A stretch of DNA of 64,000 nt from Ampullimonas aquatilis (GTDB lineage Bacteria > Pseudomonadota > Gammaproteobacteria > Burkholderiales > Burkholderiaceae_D): the NCBI RefSeq assembly GCF_049675895.1, contig NZ_CP183834.1:1488001-1552000 (forward strand), read 5' to 3'. A program made the position numbers and the translations under genes. Below the pieces are notes generated by a model. That model did not search any database. It worked only from the letters and a program-made list of their open reading frames with translations, and was not told the origin of the DNA. Numbering within the stretch: the first letter of the stretch is position 1; the number at the start of each line of letters is the position of its first letter. Shown in pieces: positions 9,051-17,153 of this stretch.

Positions 9051-9550
9051 GGACTAGATGCGGTCTTTTCCAGTTGCATCAGCAAGCCAAAGGCGGCAGT
9101 TTGCGCAAGTAAAGCCATCAAGGGTGCGCCCAGCAGGGTAGCACCGCCACTGGCCAAGGCCGGCAGATGTTTGACATGCTGGCTGGCCACAATCAGCACA
9201 ATCACCCCAATCAGATGATGCCAGCTTGCATTGCACGGCAAGTGATAACAAGCCCAACCCAATACGCTCATCATGGCGTGTTGGGCAGAGGCATTGAGCG
9301 CCATGATGGATGCGGGATATTTAATGCCCCATCTTGTTAGATGGAAGACTGGCCTCGGCTGTGTCAGTGACTTGTTATGCCGATGACTCATCAGGGCGCT
9401 AATCACAAATGGAAAGCTACTGGCGGCTTGCTGCCAATGCTGGCCAATCAGCAAGGTGCTGATCGCCACCATGACAGCGAGCAAAGACGACTGATAACGC
9501 CGGATGGCATGACGTAGTCTTTGCCAAAGCCTGACCAGAGTGCTTGCCAT
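9047..9550 (-). CDS. uncharacterised membrane protein downstream of hmp
   Basis: Not a family I recognise. It has 167 residues with three or four hydrophobic segments: SSLLAVMVAISTLLIG near 21-36, a weaker stretch near 42-54, IGVIVLIVAS near 113-122 and LASGGATLLGAPLMALLAQTAAFGL near 131-155. Several histidines lie between them (HRHNK, HAMM, HLP, HH, HVKH), which could hint at metal or haem contact but prove nothing. The start lies only 13 bp after the hmp stop, so it is very likely cotranscribed with hmp and under NsrR. The stop overlaps the recR stop. It is too short for NnrS and lacks the NorB pattern. Confidence 0.65.
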   Translation of the reverse strand: MASTLVRLWQRLRHAIRRYQSSLLAVMVAISTLLIGQHWQQAASSFPFVISALMSHRHNKSLTQPRPVFHLTRWGIKYPASIMALNASAQHAMMSVLGWACYHLPCNASWHHLIGVIVLIVASQHVKHLPALASGGATLLGAPLMALLAQTAAFGLLMQLEKTASSP

Positions 9551-9563
9551 GTTTGAGTCAGAC

Positions 9564-10760
9564 TTAAATCAGATGACTGAGCAGGTCCGGACCAAAGACT
9601 TCATGCTGAATCTGTGCGGGTGATACCCCCAAACGAATCAGGGCGGCACGTTGTTCACGCATGAAGCCTTGTGGGCCACACAAATAATAGCTGGCGTTGG
9701 CGGGTAGCTGGCTCAGAGTGGATAGATCGACCCGTCCCTTGTGCACATGGCTGTTGGCAGGCTCTTCCAGTTGTTCCAGCCAAACGTGATAGTGCGCTTG
9801 TGGCAGGGAGCGCAGAGCAGCTTCCACATCGTCGCGTAAGGCATAACGATGTGCTTCCGTTCCCGCATAAATAAACCAGACGGGTTGCTGGCAGCCCCGT
9901 AGTGCGAGTGTTTGCAAAATGCTGACCATTGGGGTGATACCAACGCCTGCGCTCAGCAGCACAATCGGTTCATCGGTGACATCCGACAAAACAAAGTCAC
10001 CGGCAGGCGGGCCGACTTCGAGCACGCTGCCAACGGCAATATCATCATGCAAACGGTTGGAGATCATCCCGGCGGGGGTGCTGGCAGCTTCCACCCGCTT
10101 GACGGTGATACGCCATTGATCCGAGCCTGGTGCCATCGACAGGCTGTACTGGCGAATCTGGCGCAAAGATAGCTCAGGCAGATCCAAGGCCACGCTCAAA
10201 TATTGGCCTGGGACAAAGCTTGGCAGGCTGCCGGTTTCGGCACGCAAATACAGATTTACGCAATCGCTACCAGCGGCTTCTTTATGTGTGACCACCACTT
10301 TGCGCCAAGCCTGGCCAGCGCGCCACTGATTGGTCTGAAAGATTTGCGCTTCACGGGCAATCAACTCGCCAGCCAATACCCAATAGGCTTCATCCCAGGC
10401 GGCCATGATGGCAGGTGTGGCCGCATCACCCAATACTTCTTTGATGGAAGCCAGCAAATGCTTGCCCACAATCGTGTATTGAGCTGGTTGAATGCCCAGA
10501 CTGACATGCTTTTGCGCAATCCGCTCCAGTACGGGCAACAGCGCTGCCGGGTTTTCAATATTGGCGGCATACGCATAAACCGCAGCGGCCAAGGCCTGGG
10601 GCTGATCACCCTGGGACTGGTTGCCCATATTGAACAGATTACGCAGTTCAGGATGATGATTGAACATGCGTTGATAAAAATGTTTGGTGATGGCGCTGCC
10701 ATATTCACGCAAGACGGGTACGGTGGCTTTGACGATGGGCAGTGCTTCTTGGGACAGCAT
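9564..10760 (-). CDS. hmp: NO dioxygenase, flavohaemoglobin
   Basis: Converts nitric oxide to nitrate using O2 and NAD(P)H. The 398-residue protein has an N-terminal globin domain (MLSQEALPIVKATVPVLREYGSAITKHFYQ, with the proximal-histidine region QKHVSLGIQPAQY near 84-97). An FAD domain follows (FVPGQYLSVALDLP; RQYSLSMAP near 205), then an NAD domain (LLSAGVGITPMVSIL near 271; YYLCGPQGFMREQ near 361). An AAGGAG ribosome-binding site is 6 nt before the ATG. Upstream are a promoter and an NsrR-like operator overlapping its -10. It lies between nsrR and the small membrane protein, all on the minus strand. Confidence 0.97.
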   Translation of the reverse strand: MLSQEALPIVKATVPVLREYGSAITKHFYQRMFNHHPELRNLFNMGNQSQGDQPQALAAAVYAYAANIENPAALLPVLERIAQKHVSLGIQPAQYTIVGKHLLASIKEVLGDAATPAIMAAWDEAYWVLAGELIAREAQIFQTNQWRAGQAWRKVVVTHKEAAGSDCVNLYLRAETGSLPSFVPGQYLSVALDLPELSLRQIRQYSLSMAPGSDQWRITVKRVEAASTPAGMISNRLHDDIAVGSVLEVGPPAGDFVLSDVTDEPIVLLSAGVGITPMVSILQTLALRGCQQPVWFIYAGTEAHRYALRDDVEAALRSLPQAHYHVWLEQLEEPANSHVHKGRVDLSTLSQLPANASYYLCGPQGFMREQRAALIRLGVSPAQIQHEVFGPDLLSHLI

Positions 10761-10775
10761 GACAACTCCTTAAAG

Positions 10776-10792
10776 TAATATATAAAATGCAA
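10776..10792 (-). promoter_or_regulatory. NsrR-like operator of hmp
   Basis: On the minus strand TTGCATTTTATATATTA, an imperfect dyad sharing the TTGCAT half and 17-bp size with the site before nsrR. It overlaps the predicted hmp -10, consistent with repression relieved by NO. Confidence 0.6.
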
Positions 10793-10804
10793 CAATTAGG
10801 ACAA
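10777..10804 (-). promoter_or_regulatory. candidate hmp promoter
   Basis: TTGTCC (10804-10799) and TATATT (10782-10777) on the minus strand with a 16-bp spacer. The NsrR-like site covers the -10 and spacer. Confidence 0.55.
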
Positions 10805-10809
10805 ACAAA

Positions 10810-10823
10810 AACCAACGTTGGTT
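10810..10823 (-). terminator. short palindrome between nsrR and hmp
   Basis: AACCAACGTTGGTT is a perfect 14-bp palindrome followed on the minus strand by TTTGTTTG. It could weakly terminate nsrR transcripts, leaving hmp to its own promoter. Confidence 0.35.
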
Positions 10824-10857
10824 AACAGAACGATTTCAAGTGGTACGGTGCGCCTGG

Positions 10858-11307
10858 TTAGTGATAGCGCAGCTGGTAATCGCGATGCAGCTTGACGATT
10901 TTTTCACCAGTGGGGGTTTTGACCATATCGGCCAGATAGACTTTGTCCAGCGAGGTATAAAAAGCCCGCAAGCCAATATCCAGCGCCGACTTGAGCTGAC
11001 AGCCCGACTTTAATGCGCAAGGCGGGGAGGCGCAGTCAATCAGTTGCGTGGTGCCTTCCAGACCTTGAATGATAGTGCTCAATGACAAACGCTTGGGATC
11101 ACAAACCAGATTTAAGCCGCCATTGCGCCCGCGAGTGGCGACAATCCAGCCCAGTTTGCCCAGTCGATTCACCACTTTAATGAGGTGATTGTGTGGCACT
11201 TCAAACTGCTCGGCGATTTCGGCAATTGTCACAAAGGTATCGCGTTCTTTATGGGTCAGATAAAGCAGGACACGCAGACCGAGATCAGTAAAGCGGGTGA
11301 GTTGCAT
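10858..11307 (-). CDS. nsrR: Rrf2-family NO-sensing repressor NsrR
   Basis: Iron-sulfur transcription repressor that loses DNA binding when nitric oxide attacks its cluster. The N-terminus MQLTRFTDLGLRVLLYL is the Rrf2 winged-helix start. The cluster ligands appear as C-x4-C-x5-C (CASPPCALKSGC, about 89-100), the NsrR spacing rather than that of IscR. The ATG at 11307 is preceded by GGAGTG, 6 nt away; upstream in-frame codons would add residues not seen in the family. Length is 149 residues. It is immediately upstream of hmp on the same strand, the classic target. An operator-like dyad lies 42 bp upstream of its start, suggesting autoregulation. Confidence 0.93.
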   Translation of the reverse strand: MQLTRFTDLGLRVLLYLTHKERDTFVTIAEIAEQFEVPHNHLIKVVNRLGKLGWIVATRGRNGGLNLVCDPKRLSLSTIIQGLEGTTQLIDCASPPCALKSGCQLKSALDIGLRAFYTSLDKVYLADMVKTPTGEKIVKLHRDYQLRYH

Positions 11308-11348
11308 AAGCACTCCATGAATCAGCAATGGGTTGAAGTGTATATAAG

Positions 11349-11365
11349 TTGTATATTTAATGCAA
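11349..11365 (-). promoter_or_regulatory. NsrR-like operator of nsrR
   Basis: Dyad TTGTAT-ATTTA-ATGCAA on the plus strand, reading TTGCATTAAATATACAA on the minus strand. It resembles known NsrR sites (two ATGCATTT-like halves) and the hmp site. It sits in the gap shared with the divergent YjdF-type gene, so it could touch both. Confidence 0.6.
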
Positions 11366-11477
11366 CTTAGTGAGAGTAAATCACCTGCGCATTATCAGGT
11401 TATTGCTCAACTTATTCCATGGCGAGCGTTGCCTTGAATTTGACTACAATCGAGCCAACTGATGAGGACATAGAGCA

Positions 11478-12080
11478 ATGCAAAATATGCATTTAAAAAA
11501 AGGGTTGGTGATAGGGGTTGGCTTATTGCTGCTGCTTTCAGCGATCCACCCCAAGGATGGATTCACCTGGTTTCTGGAAGTCGCGCCCGTGCTGATTTCA
11601 GCGCCCATCCTTTGGTTGACACGACGTAGCTTTCCCTTGACGCCCATGCTGGCCTGCTTGATAGCATTGCATTGTGCGATTTTGATATTAGGCGGACATT
11701 ACACATACGCCGAAGTGCCGCTGGGTTACTGGATGGAAAACTGGTTTGGCTTTGCGCGCAACCATTACGACCGGATCGGTCATTTTGCGCAAGGCTTTGT
11801 GCCCGCCATGATAGCCAGGGAAATACTTTTGCGAAAAACCACCTTGCAATCTGGCAAGCTGCTGGGTTTGCTCTGTATTTGCGTAGCGCTGGCAATCAGC
11901 GCGGTCTATGAGATTATTGAAATGCTGGTCGCGCTCAGCTCGGGGACAGCGGCGGATGCTTTTTTAGGGACGCAAGGCGATGTCTGGGACACGCAAATGG
12001 ACATGACCCTGGCCTGGATTGGCGCAATGATTTCCCAGCTCTTGCTGAGTCGCTGGCATGATCATCAATTGCGTCGATGA
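11478..12080 (+). CDS. yjdF: DUF2238 (YjdF-type) inner-membrane protein
   Basis: A 200-residue polytopic membrane protein matching the YjdF/DUF2238 pattern. About six hydrophobic segments are visible, the first at residues 7-22. The conserved block HYTYAEVPLGYWMENWFGFARNHYDRIGHFAQGF starts near 75. A second block, YEIIEMLVALSSG...FLGTQGDVWDTQMDM, lies near 145-180. The biochemical role of the family is unknown. It is divergent from nsrR with 170 bp between starts, a region holding the NsrR-like dyad, so NO control is possible but unproven. It converges on the nuclease gene with a gap of only 16 bp. Confidence 0.8.
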   Translation: MQNMHLKKGLVIGVGLLLLLSAIHPKDGFTWFLEVAPVLISAPILWLTRRSFPLTPMLACLIALHCAILILGGHYTYAEVPLGYWMENWFGFARNHYDRIGHFAQGFVPAMIAREILLRKTTLQSGKLLGLLCICVALAISAVYEIIEMLVALSSGTAADAFLGTQGDVWDTQMDMTLAWIGAMISQLLLSRWHDHQLRR

Positions 12081-12096
12081 TCATGCCGACAATATT

Positions 12097-12978
12097 TTAT
12101 TTTTCAATAAACACAACATCCAAAATATCACCTTGCACGGTCACGCGATGATTGCGTTGCTCAATCAAGCCAGAAAGGTGCATCTGGATGGGTTTTCCCA
12201 TGGCCGCTTCAATATAGAGCTGATCATCCTGCATGGGGTTGGCGGCGAGCCAGTCGCCCAGATCAAAGCCGGGTTCGGCCTGACCTCCGGCGGTTTTAAG
12301 AAAGTCGGTACAACGGCGAAACAGTTTGGGGAAGATCAGGGCCCCATGGGGATCAATGGAAGCCTGGTTGTCTAAAACGAATGAACTGGTTTCATCAACA
12401 GACCAAACTCCCAATGAAGCATTGCGGGCGGTTTTAGCCGCGGTTCTGAACAGTTTGCGATGCGGCAGCGGCGTGGAGCTATACAGCAGACTATAAACAT
12501 GACCTTGCTCGACCAGCTGATAATTGAGCGTCTGCTTGAGCAATTTGTTATCAACGTTGATCACACTGCCATCGGTACGATGATCGCCCCCAATCAGGAT
12601 GTAGGCAATCGGGCGGCCATGGATTTCGGCACCCTTGGTAAGGATGCAACCTGCAACTTCAGCCGGTGATGCACTGATGACCTTGTTACCGGTACCACCA
12701 TAGTCAACATGATTAAAACCTACCAGCTTGAGCAAAGCGTCACGGGCCACATCACCCAAGGGCTGCGCTGCCGAACCATAATGGGTTTCCGGTGCGTCAA
12801 TACCCTCAAACCGTAATTGCACACTGCCATCCCGCTTGGACGGCATGATCTTGTAGGCACGATGCAAGTCATCATACTGGGTGATGTCATTGGCGATAAA
12901 GCGCATCGAATCACCGTCAGGCTCATAACCGGTAATCACAAAACGACCATGAATGACTTTAAAGCGGGTCAGCGGCAT
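12097..12978 (-). CDS. thermonuclease-like (SNase fold) protein
   Basis: A 293-residue protein with a staphylococcal-nuclease-type core. GDSMRF near residue 22 is followed by VQLRFEGIDAPETH (about 53-66), the usual Arg and Asp/Glu active-site strand. The region from 125 to 205 reads YILIGG...LVEQGHVYSLLYSS...FRTAAKTARNASLGVWS, like the later strands and the RNASLGVW signature. The C-terminal 90 residues are extra. There is no signal peptide, unlike many secreted nucleases. GAGGAG lies just before the ATG. It follows the SGNH lipoprotein gene on the same strand, with an intercistronic hairpin. Substrate, DNA or RNA, is not determined. Confidence 0.75.
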   Translation of the reverse strand: MPLTRFKVIHGRFVITGYEPDGDSMRFIANDITQYDDLHRAYKIMPSKRDGSVQLRFEGIDAPETHYGSAAQPLGDVARDALLKLVGFNHVDYGGTGNKVISASPAEVAGCILTKGAEIHGRPIAYILIGGDHRTDGSVINVDNKLLKQTLNYQLVEQGHVYSLLYSSTPLPHRKLFRTAAKTARNASLGVWSVDETSSFVLDNQASIDPHGALIFPKLFRRCTDFLKTAGGQAEPGFDLGDWLAANPMQDDQLYIEAAMGKPIQMHLSGLIEQRNHRVTVQGDILDVVFIEK

Positions 12979-12990
12979 GCCAGTCTCCTC

Positions 12991-13017
12991 AATAGCAGTA
13001 ATTGAATGTCTGCTATT
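12991..13017 (-). terminator. intercistronic hairpin between SGNH and nuclease genes
   Basis: Perfect 8-bp inverted repeat AATAGCAG / CTGCTATT with an 11-nt loop, placed after the SGNH stop and just before the nuclease ribosome-binding site. There is no T run, so it may process or attenuate rather than terminate. Confidence 0.45.
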
Positions 13018-13047
13018 GAGTCATGGACTTATGACAACAAGATGACG

Positions 13048-14727
13048 TCAACCCAGATTCTTCAGGATCGCTTCTGCATAGGTTTTGCCCATCAAGGCGG
13101 TGCCGCGATTATTGGGATGCAGGAAGTCACCGTTGCTGCTATTGAACAGCGTGTCACTGGCATTGAGACCGCCAAAGGCTTCAAAGACGGGGACAATGAC
13201 TAGCTTGCCGATCAGTGTTGGATAGGTAGCATTGAACCAGTCGAGAACCGCATATTTGCTATCTTTGTCTGTCACAGCATCTTTAGCACGCAGACCGCTG
13301 GTGTCAACCAATGGGGCAAATGGTGTCGTGGCAATAAATAATCTTTTGACGCTGGTGACTGGGTATTTTCCAAAGCCAAAAGTGTCCAATCCAAGTATTC
13401 GCTGAACGTAACGCTTTAACCATCTTTGGAATTTAGCGCCATCTAAATTTCCATAAGTCGTCCCATCAAACCAGTCATTGACGCCTGCCTGAATCAATAT
13501 ACAAGTTGGATTAAGTTGCAGGGTCATATGCAATTTATCCCAGAGTAAGGTCGTCGAATTGGTAACGGGTTCATTGTCGATGGCAATATCAAGGGGAGCA
13601 GCTTCGCTTTGATATCCAAATAAATGGTGTCCAGGAAAGGTTTGCAGATTGGCACCACTATTTGTGTTGACGCCAGCATAAGGCCAGTTCAGTTTGACTT
13701 TTGCCAGCCCTAATTGACCTTCCAGTTGCGAGGTGATTGCGCCATCGTAACTACCACTGCCTTCAGGGTTTTGACCCGCAGTAGAGTAGCTATCTCCAAA
13801 AATACAAAAGGTTTGATAGTCTTCAGAGAGTGTTTTAAAAGTGGGTAAACGATTGACCAGCAAAATATTGCGTATTCGACCAGAGTAACTGGCCAGGGCC
13901 AGGTTTTTGACAATATCTTGAATATTGGTCAGTGTGGTATTGACGACGCCACCAAATCGACCATTGATATAGATGCCAAAGCTACTGTCTTGCCAGTAAA
14001 GCACAACAGGAATGTGGGTTTGTGTTGCTGGCACTGCAATATTGTTGAAGTGACTACCTGCGCTGCCTTGTGAATTCGATAGACCAACTAATTTGGCTGT
14101 GTCGATAATTATCGCCATGAATTTGCCGGATACTGCCGGGGTAGACTGGCTTAATTGCAGTGGGTTCTCGCTATTAATGAGTGCTTGTCCGCTGGAACCC
14201 AATGACTGATCACTTCTTGCGGCAAAGTAGGTATGTTCAACCTCGAAATAACATTGACCAATCGTTTGTAATTTGCCATTACTCACAAAGTTACTCATAA
14301 CGAGATTGGTGCCAATGGGCATTTTTAAACCTAGTGCCGAATCTATATCAGGAACAGTATTGTTGGGTTGAATGAGGTTGCTCGTGTATTCCCCCTTTTC
14401 ATTGGTACCTGGTAAGGGCTGCGGCATACTGGTGAGGGTACGGGCAAGTACGACGTCTGGATCGTTGAGATCGTAGCTGGTCACTACACCATAAAAAGGG
14501 GGGGGTGGGCTAGGAGCGTTGGATTGATTTTGATCTGAGCCGGAACTTGAAGTGGAACTAGAACCAGAACTAGATGAAGAACCTGAGCTTGATCCAGTCT
14601 GCGGGTCCACGGGTACGGGTGGATTACTCACGACTGGGCCACCACCACCGCAAGCCTGTAAGATCAGTAGTGTCGCGCTGTTTAATGCGGTAAGGCCTGA
14701 TGTTTTAAGAAACTGACGACGTAACAT
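13048..14727 (-). CDS. Tat-type lipoprotein, SGNH/GDSL hydrolase
   Basis: Probable exported esterase or lipase-like enzyme, 559 residues from the ATG at 14727. The N-terminus has a twin-arginine motif (LRRQFLKTSG) and then a lipobox (LILQAC), so export by Tat and lipid anchoring are predicted. A Ser/Gly-rich linker (about 45-75) and a proline patch follow. SGNH blocks are visible: FGDSYS with the nucleophile serine near 312, GVND near 419, and DFLHPNN near 538 carrying the Asp-x-x-His pair. The roughly 230 residues between linker and catalytic domain are unassigned. A TTG at 14781 would add 18 residues but would bury the Tat motif. Substrate unknown. Confidence 0.8.
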   Translation of the reverse strand: MLRRQFLKTSGLTALNSATLLILQACGGGGPVVSNPPVPVDPQTGSSSGSSSSSGSSSTSSSGSDQNQSNAPSPPPPFYGVVTSYDLNDPDVVLARTLTSMPQPLPGTNEKGEYTSNLIQPNNTVPDIDSALGLKMPIGTNLVMSNFVSNGKLQTIGQCYFEVEHTYFAARSDQSLGSSGQALINSENPLQLSQSTPAVSGKFMAIIIDTAKLVGLSNSQGSAGSHFNNIAVPATQTHIPVVLYWQDSSFGIYINGRFGGVVNTTLTNIQDIVKNLALASYSGRIRNILLVNRLPTFKTLSEDYQTFCIFGDSYSTAGQNPEGSGSYDGAITSQLEGQLGLAKVKLNWPYAGVNTNSGANLQTFPGHHLFGYQSEAAPLDIAIDNEPVTNSTTLLWDKLHMTLQLNPTCILIQAGVNDWFDGTTYGNLDGAKFQRWLKRYVQRILGLDTFGFGKYPVTSVKRLFIATTPFAPLVDTSGLRAKDAVTDKDSKYAVLDWFNATYPTLIGKLVIVPVFEAFGGLNASDTLFNSSNGDFLHPNNRGTALMGKTYAEAILKNLG

Positions 14728-14824
14728 GAAGTGCGATATTTTCCAGTCGGCAAAACCGACTAGTCTGAATGGACGTGACAATGCCTTACTTTACTGGATG
14801 TTAAAGACAGTTTGATGACATGGC

Positions 14825-15382
14825 TTATTCTGATAGACGCAGCTGATTCATTGCCGGTAAAAAAACTTCGGTGACCAGCATGGTGCCTTGTCCTCTGCTG
14901 AACAAGGAGCGACGTGCCCAGAGTGATTGGCCGCCGTGACTGGCGTGCGACACAGCTTGCTGAGCTGCCAGATAGAGGGGGTGATTGGGCTGTAGTTTGG
15001 CAAATTGCAGGCTGCCGCGTTTCACTTTGGGATCGATAAAAAGCTGGCTGCCTAATGAGCGATTGCCCAGTCCATTAAAAAAAGGCCAGTGCTGTTTGAT
15101 GGCGTCAGGCAAGACAATGGTGTGTGCATAGATAACGGGCTGATCATCGCAAACCAGCAGAATATCCCGTTGCAAGAGTTGTTGGGGCCGATGTAATGAC
15201 AAACAGGCAAACTCATCCGCCAAGGGCAAGGCGGGGCCTTGGCGCAAACGTTGTACCGCAAATTGTTGGCTGGCGGCACGTAATAACGCGGTGAGGGAAC
15301 TGCGGCTTTGCAGCCAGTTAGCCAGATCTTTTTGTTCAAATTTTAAAGAGGCAGGTAGTTGAGCCTGCCAGTGCGTCATCAT
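14825..15382 (-). CDS. ubiC: chorismate lyase
   Basis: Removes pyruvate from chorismate to give 4-hydroxybenzoate, the first ubiquinone ring precursor. It has 185 residues, close to the family length. Family features include HWPFFNGLGNRSLGSQLF (about 100-117), where Arg and Gly residues line the product pocket, and WARRSLFSRG near 156-165. The ATG overlaps the transaldolase stop (ATGA-type overlap), so the two are translationally coupled, an odd pairing since their pathways differ. Downstream on the same strand is the SGNH lipoprotein gene after about 98 bp. Confidence 0.88.
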   Translation of the reverse strand: MMTHWQAQLPASLKFEQKDLANWLQSRSSLTALLRAASQQFAVQRLRQGPALPLADEFACLSLHRPQQLLQRDILLVCDDQPVIYAHTIVLPDAIKQHWPFFNGLGNRSLGSQLFIDPKVKRGSLQFAKLQPNHPLYLAAQQAVSHASHGGQSLWARRSLFSRGQGTMLVTEVFLPAMNQLRLSE

Positions 15383-16341
15383 GTGAGTGTCTGGCCTGAT
15401 TCGGCAACCAGCTTGTCGAGCTTGACGGCATCAGCGCAAAATAGCCGGATGCCTTCAGCCAGTTTTTCGGTGGCCATGGCATCTTCATTGAGCATGAAGC
15501 GAAACGCTGTTTCATCCAGCGTGATTTTTTCAAGTGTGGTCCGGGCCGCTGATTGCGCCGACAGTTTTTGTGTGACGGGTGTATTGCTGTCGTTCAGCTT
15601 TTGCAGCAGTTCGGGGCTGATGGTGAGCAGGTCACAACCTGCCAATTCAATAATCTGGCTGGTATTGCGAAAGCTTGCACCCATGACTTCGGTGCGATAG
15701 CCAAATTTTTTGTAATAGGTATAAATGCGTTGTACTGATTGCACGCCAGGATCATCGGCGCCGCTGTAGTCGGTATTGTTGGCCTTTTTGAACCAGTCAT
15801 AAATGCGCCCTACAAATGGCGAAATCAATTGTGCGCCGACTTCGGCACAGGCGATGGCCTGCGTTAGCGAAAATAGCAGCGTCATATTGCAGTGTATGCC
15901 TTCGGCTTCCAGCACCTTGGCGGCCTGAATACCCTCCCATGTGGCGGCAATCTTGATGAGAATCCGTTCACGGCCAATTCCGGCGGCTTCATAAAGGGCA
16001 ATCAGTTCGCGTCCTTTGGCAATGGTGCCAGCCGTATCAAATGAGAGGCGTGCGTCAGTTTCAGTAGAAACGCGACCAGGAATGATCTTCAAGATTTCGA
16101 GGCCAAAGGCAACCAGCAGATGGTCAATGATGCGGGCAACCGACTCACCTTGATGCACTTTGACAACAGTTTGCAATATGGGCTGGTACGCCGGTTTTTG
16201 TACCGCTTTGAGTATCAGTGAAGGATTCGTCGTGGCATCCTGCGGACGAAAGGCACTCATTGCCTGAAAATCACCGGTATCGGCAACCACAGTGGTGAAT
16301 TGTTTGAGTTGTTCCAGTTGGGTTTGTGTTGTGGTGCTCAT
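15379..16341 (-). CDS. tal: transaldolase
   Basis: Transfers a dihydroxyacetone unit between sugar phosphates in the non-oxidative pentose phosphate pathway. Its 320 residues match the TalB class. DATTNPSLILKA near residue 30 and ILIKIAATWEGIQAAKVLE near 130-148 (Schiff-base lysine in IKIAATWEG) are diagnostic. ISPFVGRIYDWFKK and GASFRNTSQI follow in order. It is divergent from rpiA across a 48-bp gap that carries a perfect inverted repeat; both genes serve the same pathway, so joint control is plausible. The stop overlaps the ubiC start. Confidence 0.96.
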   Translation of the reverse strand: MSTTTQTQLEQLKQFTTVVADTGDFQAMSAFRPQDATTNPSLILKAVQKPAYQPILQTVVKVHQGESVARIIDHLLVAFGLEILKIIPGRVSTETDARLSFDTAGTIAKGRELIALYEAAGIGRERILIKIAATWEGIQAAKVLEAEGIHCNMTLLFSLTQAIACAEVGAQLISPFVGRIYDWFKKANNTDYSGADDPGVQSVQRIYTYYKKFGYRTEVMGASFRNTSQIIELAGCDLLTISPELLQKLNDSNTPVTQKLSAQSAARTTLEKITLDETAFRFMLNEDAMATEKLAEGIRLFCADAVKLDKLVAESGQTLT

Positions 16342-16350
16342 GGCTCTTTT

Positions 16351-16378
16351 ACAATAGGCTGATCATAAACCCTATTGT
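16351..16378. promoter_or_regulatory. inverted repeat in the tal-rpiA divergent gap
   Basis: Perfect 8-bp arms ACAATAGG and CCTATTGT with a 12-bp spacer, filling most of the 48 bp between the two start codons. It could be an operator for a shared regulator; no regulator is identified. Confidence 0.5.
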
Positions 16379-16389
16379 AGTGTGTCCCC

Positions 16390-17091
16390 ATGACAGAACC
16401 CTTAAAAACATCTGCGCCCCTGACTCAGGATCAACTTAAACAACTGGTTGCCGAAGCGGCGTTGGCCTATGTGGTGCCTGGTGCCATTATTGGTGTGGGG
16501 ACTGGCTCGACCGCCAATCTGTTTATTGATGCGCTGGCGGGTATCAAAGACACCATCAAGGGTGTGGTTTCCAGCTCGGAGGCCAGTACGGCACGGCTTA
16601 AATCACACGGTATTCCGGTGTTTGATCTCAATGAGGTGGAAAGCCTGCCGGTTTATATTGATGGTGCGGATGAAATCAACCCCAAGGGCGCAATGATCAA
16701 GGGTGGTGGTGCGGCATTGACGCGGGAAAAGATAGTCACCGCAGTTGCTGAAAAATTTGTCTGTATTGCCGATGGCAGCAAGTGGGTGACGGTGTTAGGC
16801 AAGTTTCCCTTGCCCATTGAAGTCATCCCGATGGCGGCAGCGCAAATCATTCGATCGCTGGCCAAGCTCGGCGGGCAGGGTACTGTACGCCTCAAGGATG
16901 GTGCTCCGCTGATAACTGATAACGGCAACTACATCATTGATGTACGCGGGATGCAGATTACGGATCCGGTCGCCACCGAGACTGAAATCAATCAATGGCC
17001 GGGGATTGTGACGGTCGGTTTATTTGCCAGACAGGGCGCCAATGTGGTGTTGCTGGGTAAGCCAATGGGCGTGGAGACCATTCATTTTTGA
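16390..17091 (+). CDS. rpiA: ribose-5-phosphate isomerase A
   Basis: Interconverts ribose 5-phosphate and ribulose 5-phosphate. Its 233 residues are the usual length. Motifs in order: VGVGTGSTANLFIDAL (GTGST phosphate loop, about 36-51), VVSSSEASTARL, YIDGADEIN (about 93-101), MIKGGGAALTREKI (about 105-118; KGGGAAL is the signature) and the catalytic-lysine region VADGSKWV-like IADGSKWVTVLGKFPLP. It is divergent from tal, so two enzymes of the same branch share one control region. A stem-loop lies just after the stop. Confidence 0.97.
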   Translation: MTEPLKTSAPLTQDQLKQLVAEAALAYVVPGAIIGVGTGSTANLFIDALAGIKDTIKGVVSSSEASTARLKSHGIPVFDLNEVESLPVYIDGADEINPKGAMIKGGGAALTREKIVTAVAEKFVCIADGSKWVTVLGKFPLPIEVIPMAAAQIIRSLAKLGGQGTVRLKDGAPLITDNGNYIIDVRGMQITDPVATETEINQWPGIVTVGLFARQGANVVLLGKPMGVETIHF

Positions 17092-17103
17092 ATGGAGGAA
17101 TCA

Positions 17104-17133
17104 TTAGCCAATTGCCAGGAGTCAGTTGGCTAA
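17104..17133 (+). terminator. stem-loop between rpiA and the EAL gene
   Basis: Perfect 8-bp stem TTAGCCAA / TTGGCTAA with a 14-nt loop, in the 62-bp gap between convergent genes. The following T run is short (CATTT), so it is probably a weak or bidirectional terminator. Confidence 0.5.
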
Positions 17134-17153
17134 CATTTGGAAAGTGGCAGTGA

